Assembly: GCA_002293275.1 (NCBI GenBank) | Contig: DBCX01000056.1 | Location: 2,530 to 16,349, forward strand | Origin: Cyanobacteria bacterium UBA947 | GTDB lineage: Bacteria; Cyanobacteriota; Vampirovibrionia; Gastranaerophilales; Gastranaerophilaceae | Length of the DNA: 13,820 nt | Reading direction: 5' to 3' | Shown here: in pieces, positions 7,624 to 13,656 of the stretch | Numbering within the stretch: the stretch's first letter is position 1 | Layout of the letters: each line of letters opens with the position of its first letter | Translations under genes and position numbers: made by a program | The notes under the pieces: generated by a model | Seen by the model: only the letters and a program-made list of their open reading frames with translations | The model's database searches: none | What the model was told of the DNA's origin: nothing

Positions 7624-8423
7624 CGACCCTGAAAAAGGAGGTCTGCGTATCGGGCAGCGGGTTGATGAAAAACAAGCCTTGCACGGTGATTTTTAAACCT
7701 GCAAAAACGGGCAAGATTCGGTTCTTTGTTGGTACAAATGAGCCGTTTGAATTAAGCGTTGATAATGTTTTAGACACCAAACAGTGCGTGAGCATCGGAC
7801 AGGGTAAGGCAAAAATTATGCTGGTTGAGCATCTGTCTGCAGCGCTGGCTTTCTGCGGGATTGACGAGGTTGATATTTATGTGGACGGGCAAGAGCTGCC
7901 TATTTTGGACGGCAGCGCAAAAGAATGGGTCAAACTTTTCAAAAAGGCCGGTGTTGAAAAACCTGACAAGCGCGCATACACAGTCAGCGATCCGGTTTAT
8001 TACCTGAACGGCAAAACATCGCTTGTGATTTTGCCCGATGATGAGCTGACAATTACGTACGCTGTGAACTACGACCATCCGGATTTGCGTCAGAGCTGGG
8101 TCAGCTGCAAAAAACCTGATGAAATAATTGAGGCGCGAACGTTCGGGTTTTACAAGGATTTAAAGAAGTTTCAGGCGCTGGGGTTTGCCAAAGGGGTAAC
8201 CTTTGACAATACGGTTGGTTTGACGGATAATGGTTACACGTGCGAGCTGCGTTCTGCTCAAGAACCGATTAAACACAAGATTTTAGACCTGATAGGTGAT
8301 TTGCATTTGGCAGGGGTCAACCCGCTGAACCTCAAAGCGCAAATCCTTGTCAAAGAGGCCGGACACGCCGTCCACATAAACGCGGCAAAGATGTTAAAAG
8401 ATAAATTGAAGGAGAAAAGATGA
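7620..8423 (+). CDS. lpxC: LpxC, UDP-3-O-acyl-N-acetylglucosamine deacetylase
   Basis: Zn-dependent deacetylase, the committed step of lipid A synthesis, cytoplasmic. The 267 residues are shorter than E. coli LpxC (305) because of a short C-terminus and a trimmed second domain. Catalytic residues are in place by motif: Glu70-His71 in VEHLSAAL, PILDGSA (94-100), ARTFGF with Thr174, His219 and Asp223 in KHKILDLIGDL, and His249 in GHAVH. These give the three Zn ligands (His71, His219, Asp223) and the Glu/His acid-base pair. Odd points: the N-terminal G-x-G-L-H-x-G motif reads GSGLMKN (Met16 for His), and the stretch before KHK (about 186-216) is abbreviated, with KGGS reading KGVT. GAGGA lies 6 nt upstream. 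Start overlaps lpxD, end overlaps fabZ, both as ATGA. Confidence 0.93.
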   Translation: MTTLKKEVCVSGSGLMKNKPCTVIFKPAKTGKIRFFVGTNEPFELSVDNVLDTKQCVSIGQGKAKIMLVEHLSAALAFCGIDEVDIYVDGQELPILDGSAKEWVKLFKKAGVEKPDKRAYTVSDPVYYLNGKTSLVILPDDELTITYAVNYDHPDLRQSWVSCKKPDEIIEARTFGFYKDLKKFQALGFAKGVTFDNTVGLTDNGYTCELRSAQEPIKHKILDLIGDLHLAGVNPLNLKAQILVKEAGHAVHINAAKMLKDKLKEKR

Positions 8424-8857
8424 GCGAGATTTTGAGTTTTGACATAATGCAAATTATGGATATGATACCGCACAGGTATCCGTTTTTGCTGGTGGACAAA
8501 ATAACCGAGTGCGTGCCGGGGAAATATTCCAAGGGTTACAAGAATGTGAGCATGAACGAGGAATTTTTTCAGGGGCATTTCCCGGGCAACCCTATTATGC
8601 CGGGGGTTTTGCAGATAGAGGCGCTGGCGCAGTGCGCGGCTCCGATTTTGCTTGCGATGCCGGAGTTTTCGGGCAAGCTTGCGCTGTTTGCGAGCATGGA
8701 AAACGTCCGGTTCAAAAACATTGTGCGCCCGGGCGACAGGCTGGATATGGATCTTGAGCTTACAAAACTAAAGGGTCCGATTGCAAAAGTCCACGCGATA
8801 GGCACCGTTGACGGCAAAATGGTTGTTGAGGCGGATTTAACCGTTTGCATGAAATAA
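8420..8857 (+). CDS. fabZ: FabZ, 3-hydroxyacyl-ACP dehydratase
   Basis: Cytoplasmic hot-dog-fold dehydratase of fatty acid elongation, converting 3-hydroxyacyl-ACP to trans-2-enoyl-ACP; it competes with lipid A synthesis for the same substrate. The 145 residues match the family length. IPHRYPFLLVD (16-26), FQGHFPGNPIMPGV (50-63) with catalytic His53, and Glu67 in IEALAQ, 14 residues further on, define FabZ. Strong AAGGAG site 5 nt before the ATG; 4-bp overlap with lpxC. It is the last gene of the operon. The lpxA gene that often follows fabZ is not here, and a convergent pilin-like gene ends 13 bp downstream with no visible terminator between them. Confidence 0.96.
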   Translation: MSEILSFDIMQIMDMIPHRYPFLLVDKITECVPGKYSKGYKNVSMNEEFFQGHFPGNPIMPGVLQIEALAQCAAPILLAMPEFSGKLALFASMENVRFKNIVRPGDRLDMDLELTKLKGPIAKVHAIGTVDGKMVVEADLTVCMK

Positions 8858-8870
8858 CCGGACGGGCCAG

Positions 8871-9527
8871 CTACCACGGATAATCATCTTTAATTTTCCA
8901 GCCGTCACTCATGATTTTTGCGGCGCACATGGTTCCCGCACCTGTTTTTGAACAATTTGTGCCCACGGTTTCTTCGTTATCGTATCCATACGGGATAAAT
9001 TTATTGTCTTGCAAGACAAATATAAACAAGTCTTTTCCAAACATGTTGACTCCGGCAGGCCCGTCTATATCAAAATAGATTGAACGCGCTGAACTGGAAG
9101 GGTTTGCGTCCAATATCACCGATGTGCCGTCCGACAGTATAAACGCGTAAAAGTCGCTTGCACCGCCATAATTTGTGCCGGTGGCTGTTCCGTTAATTTG
9201 GTATGCGTTACCATCTTTAAAACAACCGCCATCCGATCCGCAATCTTTCACAATCTTTAAATACGGCTTTAAAATATCAGCCAGCTGCTCTGAATTAGTT
9301 TTTATATCAACGCCGTTGAGCGTCCAAGTCTTAGGTTCGCCATGGTCGACCTGCGCGTGCAGTAACGCGTTTGATAAAATATTATATGATTTTTTCAGTT
9401 TTGTGACGGCGGCTTGTTTTTGGTAATTTGCAATCAAACTCGGCATCGTAAGCGCCGCAACAACACCTATAATCCCCAGTGTTATTAACACCTCGGCTAA
9501 AGTGAACGCGTTTTTTGTATTTTGCAT
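8871..9527 (-). CDS. Type IV pilin-like / pseudopilin protein with class III signal peptide
   Basis: Probable substrate of a prepilin peptidase and a component of a type IV pilus or type II secretion-like fibre. The 218 residues start with a short basic leader, then A7|F8-TLAE with the conserved Glu at +5 (Glu12) and a long hydrophobic helix to about residue 33. The -1 residue is Ala, not the commoner Gly. The exported domain has Cys pairs (DCGSDGGC; NCSKTGAGTMC), a glycine-rich middle, DGPAGVNMFGKD and the end DGWKIKDDYPW. Such proteins often form large families in gut Vampirovibrionia (recalled, not checked). The ATG at 9527 is chosen because AAGGGA lies 7 nt upstream; the upstream in-frame ATG at 9560 falls inside a hairpin and would spoil the leader. 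It is preceded by a palindromic promoter region and converges on fabZ. Confidence 0.88.
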   Translation of the reverse strand: MQNTKNAFTLAEVLITLGIIGVVAALTMPSLIANYQKQAAVTKLKKSYNILSNALLHAQVDHGEPKTWTLNGVDIKTNSEQLADILKPYLKIVKDCGSDGGCFKDGNAYQINGTATGTNYGGASDFYAFILSDGTSVILDANPSSSARSIYFDIDGPAGVNMFGKDLFIFVLQDNKFIPYGYDNEETVGTNCSKTGAGTMCAAKIMSDGWKIKDDYPW

Positions 9528-9534
9528 AGAGTAT

Positions 9535-9540
9535 TCCCTT
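9535..9540 (-). promoter_or_regulatory. Ribosome binding site that fixes the pilin start
   Basis: Minus-strand AAGGGA, 7 nt before the ATG at 9527. It directly abuts the 3' arm of the leader hairpin (9541-9562), so folding of the hairpin could affect ribosome access. Confidence 0.65.
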
Positions 9541-9562
9541 CTGTGGCATGTCAATGCCACAG
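9541..9562 (-). other. Leader stem-loop of the pilin mRNA
   Basis: Perfect 9-bp arms, CTGTGGCAT and ATGCCACAG, close a 4-nt loop. The predicted transcript start (about 9561) is the first base or so of this stem, so the mRNA would begin with a hairpin and then enter the ribosome site directly. There is no T-run after it on either strand, so it is not an intrinsic terminator. A role in mRNA stability or translation control is inferred. Confidence 0.6.
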
Positions 9563-9563
9563 A

Positions 9564-9581
9564 AACAAGTATATACTTGTT
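9564..9581 (-). promoter_or_regulatory. 18-bp perfect palindrome over the pilin -10: promoter/operator
   Basis: AACAAGTATATACTTGTT is a perfect palindrome. Its right half on the minus strand supplies TATACT (9573 to 9568), a good -10, giving a start near 9561. No TTGACA-like -35 is seen 16-18 bp upstream. A dimeric regulator bound here would cover the -10, so repression is the simplest guess. The same hexamer also reads on the plus strand by symmetry. Confidence 0.5.
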
Positions 9582-9590
9582 GATTTTTCG

Positions 9591-10223
9591 CTAATCGCAC
9601 ACGCAAGGCAGGCCGGGACCGGGCCGGTGTGGTCTGCCGCGGCCGCCAAAGAACCCGTCGTCCGGGAAGTGCGACCATTTACCTTTGTCGTTTGTTGATG
9701 CCAGAACCTGCGAGCCGTCTTTTGTGGTGGTCACCATGCCGGCAACAGGCACCCCGCCGAGTGTCGCGGATTTTCCGGCAAACTCTGCGAACGCCACCTC
9801 CTCGCCAAAAACATCCATCACACCGGTTTTTGTCACCTCAACGCCTTCGGGTGATACGCCCAGCGTCTTAATTTTATCAAAAAGTGCGGCGATTTTTTCC
9901 GTGTCGCCGTTGAGCAAATCCTGCTGGGTAAGCAAATCCCTGCCGTCTGCCATAAACATTTTTTGGCCGGTTGGGACATGCTTTGCAACAAGCGTATTAT
10001 AATCGTCCAAAAGGCCGCCGACGCGCTCTATTTCAAACTCGGGGTCAAGCAGCTTCGGGTCAAAGTTGCGAATTTTTTGCGCGCGCTCCATCAATGACTC
10101 TTGAGATGGGTGCAGCCATTTGTCAAGCCAATCGTCAAACGGGCCGTAACCCATAAACGACAGCGCCCACAGCCCAAGCAATGTAATTATTAAAAGTCTT
10201 AAAATGTTTCCGATAAATCTCAT
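9591..10223 (-). CDS. Unrecognised single-pass membrane-anchored protein
   Basis: I do not recognise this 210-residue protein. It begins MRFIGNILRL with one hydrophobic segment (about 5-24) that could be an uncleaved anchor or signal, then DWLDKWLHPS and a soluble region of mixed helix and strand. Residues 125-175 (valine/glycine-rich, with TKTGVMDVFGEEVAFAEFAG and TLGGVPVAGMVTTTKDGSQVL) look like a small beta domain. The end is rich in Gly, Pro and Arg and finishes GLPCVCD with a Cys-x-Cys pair. It probably faces the periplasm. Start 10223 has no ribosome site and lies about 4 nt after the predicted transcription start, so it may be translated from a near-leaderless mRNA. Codon use looks like the neighbours'. 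It is divergent from mutS with overlapping promoters, and could be cotranscribed with the pilin 64 bp downstream. Confidence 0.75.
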   Translation of the reverse strand: MRFIGNILRLLIITLLGLWALSFMGYGPFDDWLDKWLHPSQESLMERAQKIRNFDPKLLDPEFEIERVGGLLDDYNTLVAKHVPTGQKMFMADGRDLLTQQDLLNGDTEKIAALFDKIKTLGVSPEGVEVTKTGVMDVFGEEVAFAEFAGKSATLGGVPVAGMVTTTKDGSQVLASTNDKGKWSHFPDDGFFGGRGRPHRPGPGLPCVCD

Positions 10224-10226
10224 TTA

Positions 10227-10235
10227 TGCTATTAT
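10227..10235 (+). promoter_or_regulatory. Extended -10 promoter for mutS
   Basis: TGC-TATTAT, preceded by TTA, predicts a start near 10242, one base before the mutS ATG at 10243, with no ribosome site in between. The transcript should be leaderless. The hexamer overlaps by two bases the opposite-facing TATAAT of the divergent gene. Confidence 0.5.
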
Positions 10236-10262
10236 TATATCTATGGGAAAGCAAGAAATCAA
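10234..10262 (-). promoter_or_regulatory. Promoter of the 210-residue membrane protein gene (-35 and -10)
   Basis: Minus-strand TTGATT (10262 to 10257), 17 bp, TATAAT (10239 to 10234). The predicted start is near 10227, 4 nt before the ATG at 10223. The -35 lies inside the first codons of mutS, and the -10 overlaps the mutS -10, so the two divergent promoters cannot easily be occupied together. Confidence 0.55.
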
Positions 10263-12840
10263 TTATGTAAACTCTTCTGATGTGTGTTTTGAGGATTTGA
10301 CGCCCGTGATGCAGCAATATTTAGAAATCAAGCGGCAAAACCCTGATATTATTTTGCTTTACAGACTGGGTGATTTTTACGAAATGTTTTTTGAGGACGC
10401 GGTTTTGGCATCGCGCGAGCTGGAGATTGCCTTGACCGGGCGCGAGGCAGGCAGCAAGGTCGGCAGAATCCCGATGTGCGGCATCCCCGCAAAGGCCGCC
10501 GCGGGCTATATTGAAAAATTTGTGAAAAAAAATATCAAGACCGCGATTTGCGATCAACTGGAAGAAGCAGGGCAAGGCCAAAAGCTTGTAAAGCGCGGGG
10601 TTACGCGGGTTATCACAGCCGGAACGCTCACGGAAAGCGACTTTTTGGAGCAGAATTCTAATAATTATATCTGCGCTGTGTTCAAAGCGGGCACGGCAGC
10701 CGAAAACTCTGCGGCCGACTACGGGTTTGCTTACGCGGATGTCTCAACCGGCGAACTCAAGGTGACAAAGGCGCCGCTTGACTTGGTTTTAGCCGAATTG
10801 ACAAGGCTCTCGCCAACCGAGGTTATAGGGCCTGATATTCAGGAAAAATTGCAGCCGTTCCAGATTGTGCCGGAGACAAGGCTGGATTTGCCAGATGAAA
10901 TCAAACAAAATTACAACTGCTCAAAGGTACCGGCAAAGGTTTTTGGCGAAAGTTTTGCACTGAACAATCTTAAATCGCTGTTTGCAAACCTTGATGCGTT
11001 CGGGTTTGAGGGCTGCAAGCCGGGGTTTTACGCGGCGGGTGCGCTGCTGGCCTATGTTTGGGAAACGCTGAAAGAAAATGTGCCTAAATTTGAACGCATT
11101 GACTGCTACGAGCTTTCGGAATATATGATTATTGACAAAAGCACGCGCAGAAATTTGGAGCTGACCGAGACTTTACGCGAGAAAAGCAAGTACGGGTCGC
11201 TGCTTTGGGCGATTGATAACACCAAAACCAACATGGGCGCGCGGCTTTTGAAAAACCGCATCTGCCAGCCGCTAAAAACCGCCGCCGCCATCTTACAGCA
11301 GCAGGAATACGTGAGTGAACTTGTCCGCGAAACCGCTGTGCGTAACGCTTTGGCCGGACTGTTGGATAAAATTTATGATATCGGCCGGATTGCAACCAGA
11401 ATAAGCAGCACATCGGCCAACCCGAAGGATTTTTTGGGGTTGAAGCTTTCATTGAATGTCCTGCCGGAGCTTTTTGCGGCCGCGGATGAACTTGTTAACA
11501 ACCCGCTGGCGCAAATTTGCGGCTACAAGGACGAAATGATTGACTACACGCAAATGATTGAGCGCACAATCCGCGATGACGCGCCGCACACGATAAAAGA
11601 GGGCGGGATTATAAAGCCGGAGGCCAACGGTGAGCTGGATTATTACCGCGAGCTTTTGGAAAACGGCGAAGGGTACTTGAAAAAACTGGAAGCAGGAGAA
11701 AGTGAAAGCACCGGAATAACAAACCTAAAAGTAGGCTACAACAGGGTTTTTGGGTATTTCATTGAGGTTACAAACTCGCAATTAAGCAAGGTGCCGCCGC
11801 ATTATGTGCGCAAACAAACGCTTTCCGGTGCGGAACGGTTTATAACAGACGAGCTTAAAAAGCACGAGGACGATGTTTTGAGCGCAAGGTTCAGGTCAAC
11901 AGAGCTTGAATACAAGCTTTTTTGCGATTTTCGCGAGTATTCAAAAGAGTACGTTACAAAAATCCGCCAGATTGCAGACGCGGTTGCAAACCTTGATGTT
12001 TACGTGAGTTTGGCGCAGACTGCCGCGCAAAATAATTACTGCTGCCCTGAAATTGACGACAGCTGCGATTTTGTTATAAAAAACGGCCGTCATCCGGTAC
12101 TGGAAAAGATTTTGCCGCTGGGTGAGTATGTGCCGAACGATTTGACTTTTGGCTCGTACGACACGGGCCCGGCCTCGTTTATGATTTTGACAGGCCCTAA
12201 CATGGCCGGCAAATCAACTTATATGCGCCAGAACGCCCTGATTGCGCTGCTCGCGCAGATTGGCTCGTGGGTGCCGGCGGATTACGCAAAAATCGGCGCG
12301 GTTGACAAGATTTTCACGCGCGTGGGTGCATCAGATGATTTGACGCTCGGGCAATCAACGTTTATGGTGGAGATGGTTGAGACCGCGTGCATCTTGAACT
12401 CTGCGACTGACAAAAGCTTTGTCCTGCTTGACGAAATCGGGCGCGGGACAAGCACTTATGACGGTGTGTCAATCGCGTGGGCGGTTGCAGAACACATCGC
12501 GACAAAAATTGGCGCCCGCTGCATTTTCGCCACCCACTATCACGAGCTAAATATCATGACAAACACTTACCCCCAGATAAAAAATTACCGGATAACCGTG
12601 AACGAAACGGACGGCAAGATTGAGTTTCTGCGCAAGATTGTACCTGGCGGCACCAGCAAAAGTTACGGGATTCAAGTGGCAAAAATGGCGGGGCTGCCGG
12701 CCGAGGTTGTTAAACGCTCGCAGGAGCTGATGAGCAAAATCCAGCGTGATTTTGAGGCAAAAGGGGTGGGCAAATCGGTCAAACCCGTGACCGACCCGCA
12801 CGTGCAAAAACCGCAGCTGAACTTGTTTCTGCCGCAATAA
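10243..12840 (+). CDS. mutS: MutS, DNA mismatch recognition ATPase
   Basis: Binds base mismatches and small loops after replication and, with MutL, starts mismatch repair. From the ATG at 10243 it is 865 residues. The mismatch-binding Phe-x-Glu is in DFYEMF (Phe45, Glu47). Connector, lever and clamp domains follow; then the ABC ATPase with Walker A GPNMAGKST (651-659), Walker B/signature DEIGRGTSTYDG (730-741) and ATHYHEL, then the helix-turn-helix SKSYGIQVAKMAGLP. The last residues hold QLNLF (858-862), which fits a beta-clamp-binding motif. The longer frame from 10204 would add MFPINLIYAIIIS, which is not MutS-like and overlaps the divergent gene, so it is not used. No ribosome site; probably a leaderless mRNA. 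The 120-residue gene follows after 30 bp. Confidence 0.97.
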   Translation: MGKQEINYVNSSDVCFEDLTPVMQQYLEIKRQNPDIILLYRLGDFYEMFFEDAVLASRELEIALTGREAGSKVGRIPMCGIPAKAAAGYIEKFVKKNIKTAICDQLEEAGQGQKLVKRGVTRVITAGTLTESDFLEQNSNNYICAVFKAGTAAENSAADYGFAYADVSTGELKVTKAPLDLVLAELTRLSPTEVIGPDIQEKLQPFQIVPETRLDLPDEIKQNYNCSKVPAKVFGESFALNNLKSLFANLDAFGFEGCKPGFYAAGALLAYVWETLKENVPKFERIDCYELSEYMIIDKSTRRNLELTETLREKSKYGSLLWAIDNTKTNMGARLLKNRICQPLKTAAAILQQQEYVSELVRETAVRNALAGLLDKIYDIGRIATRISSTSANPKDFLGLKLSLNVLPELFAAADELVNNPLAQICGYKDEMIDYTQMIERTIRDDAPHTIKEGGIIKPEANGELDYYRELLENGEGYLKKLEAGESESTGITNLKVGYNRVFGYFIEVTNSQLSKVPPHYVRKQTLSGAERFITDELKKHEDDVLSARFRSTELEYKLFCDFREYSKEYVTKIRQIADAVANLDVYVSLAQTAAQNNYCCPEIDDSCDFVIKNGRHPVLEKILPLGEYVPNDLTFGSYDTGPASFMILTGPNMAGKSTYMRQNALIALLAQIGSWVPADYAKIGAVDKIFTRVGASDDLTLGQSTFMVEMVETACILNSATDKSFVLLDEIGRGTSTYDGVSIAWAVAEHIATKIGARCIFATHYHELNIMTNTYPQIKNYRITVNETDGKIEFLRKIVPGGTSKSYGIQVAKMAGLPAEVVKRSQELMSKIQRDFEAKGVGKSVKPVTDPHVQKPQLNLFLPQ

Positions 12841-12842
12841 TA

Positions 12843-12851
12843 TGCTACAAT
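12843..12851 (+). promoter_or_regulatory. Extended -10 promoter for the 120-residue gene and ogt
   Basis: TGC-TACAAT begins 3 bp after the mutS stop. The predicted start near 12858 leaves a 13-nt leader that holds AAGGAGG. It would let the downstream pair be transcribed apart from mutS. No -35 is evident. Confidence 0.5.
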
Positions 12852-12870
12852 AGAGCAGAAGGAGGCTTGT

Positions 12871-13233
12871 ATGAAGGAAGAATATTCAAATAACGCGCGC
12901 CGCTGGTATGATCAAGATCCGGTGCTTTCACAGGCGGTTGAAACACTTGAAAACACTGATGATGAGACCCAAATCAGGGTGTCGCTGAATTTAATAAAAA
13001 TAATTATTGAACACAATATTGAAGATGAAAAGTTTTCTGCAATCGAGGATATAATCAGCGCTGTCGGCTCTGGTATCGGCGATGAGCGCAAAGGCCGCTG
13101 GTACGACATTGACACGACGGTGCGCACGGCGATGAACATGCTCCAAAACTGTCCGGCTGCGACCCAGCATATTATCGCAAAAGAGATGGCAAAACTCGTC
13201 GTTGAAACGATAAAAAAAGATGATGCGGATTAA
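12871..13233 (+). CDS. Unknown 120-residue protein made of a duplicated RWYDxD module
   Basis: I cannot assign a function. The gene is real by its strong AAGGAGG site, promoter element and position in a packed unit. The acidic, mostly helical protein has two copies of one module, at about 11-53 and 76-118, which align without gaps at an offset of 65 residues. Shared positions are RWYD (11-14/76-79), Asp16/81, Ala22/87, Leu26/91, Asn28/93, Thr33-Gln34/98-99, Lys43/108, Glu47/112 and Asp52/117: 13 identities in 43 plus many hydrophobic matches such as IIIE/LVVE. A linker (54-75, rich in Ser, Gly and Ile) joins them. No signal peptide, membrane segment or metal motif. It sits between two DNA-repair genes and overlaps ogt by 14 bp, so a link to repair is possible but only by context. 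Confidence 0.85.
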   Translation: MKEEYSNNARRWYDQDPVLSQAVETLENTDDETQIRVSLNLIKIIIEHNIEDEKFSAIEDIISAVGSGIGDERKGRWYDIDTTVRTAMNMLQNCPAATQHIIAKEMAKLVVETIKKDDAD

Positions 13234-13612
13234 TGTTGTTGAAGAAAACGGGGCGATAGTTGAGATTTCGTTTGGCGAGGGAACATCGCACAAACAGCTT
13301 GACGAATATTTTGCGGGCAAAAGAAAGACTTTTGACTTGCGGCTTAACCCAAAAGGTACGCCGTTTCAAAAGAAGGTTTGGGCTGCGCTATGTGAGATAC
13401 CTTATGGCAAAACAGCATCCTACAAAGAGATTGCGCAAGCGGTCGGCAACCCGGACGCCGCGCGGGCGGTCGGTATGGCGTGCAACAAAAACCCGATAGC
13501 GATTGTTATCCCCTGCCACAGGGTGGTGGGGTCAAACGGTGCACTGACAGGTTACGCGAGCGGCCTGGACCGAAAAAAACAACTGCTGGAATTTGAACAA
13601 TCAAACGCTTGA
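13220..13612 (+). CDS. ogt: Methylated-DNA--protein-cysteine S-methyltransferase (Ogt/AGT type)
   Basis: Suicide repair protein that takes alkyl groups from O6-alkylguanine onto its own cysteine. Of 130 residues, about 46-126 form the conserved C-terminal domain: GTPFQKKVWAALCEIPYGKTASYKEIA, then the DNA-binding helix DAARAVGMACNKNP with the Arg finger (Arg82), the active site IPCHRVV (Cys99) and LTGYASGLDRKKQLL. The N-terminal domain is reduced to about 45 residues, where typical members have 60-80. Two tandem ATGs (13220, 13223) are possible; neither has a clear ribosome site. The 14-bp overlap with the preceding gene suggests translational coupling. No Ada-type regulatory domain is present. 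Confidence 0.95.
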   Translation: MMRINVVEENGAIVEISFGEGTSHKQLDEYFAGKRKTFDLRLNPKGTPFQKKVWAALCEIPYGKTASYKEIAQAVGNPDAARAVGMACNKNPIAIVIPCHRVVGSNGALTGYASGLDRKKQLLEFEQSNA

Positions 13613-13656
13613 GCGCCTTTTGCCGCGATTCACACAACTTACCCCCGGATTTACCC
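13613..13656. other. Short intergenic gap between convergent genes
   Basis: No gene and no convincing terminator. A near-repeat TTACCCC occurs twice 12 bp apart (about 13640-13657). The only stem near the ogt stop, CGCT/AGCG, has a 2-nt gap and lies partly inside the gene. Confidence 0.4.

Noticed and set aside
9528..9560. Longer pilin start at 9560
   Set aside because: It would place 11 residues before the short prepilin leader and start inside the hairpin; AAGGGA is correctly placed for 9527.
9541..9562. Hairpin as an intrinsic terminator for the upstream membrane-protein gene
   Set aside because: The stem is good but no run of T follows it on the minus strand (AAGGGAATACTC follows), so a leader role fits better.
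10204..10242. Upstream in-frame ATG that would lengthen MutS by 13 residues
   Set aside because: The extra residues are hydrophobic and unlike MutS, the codon overlaps the divergent gene, and the predicted transcript begins after it.
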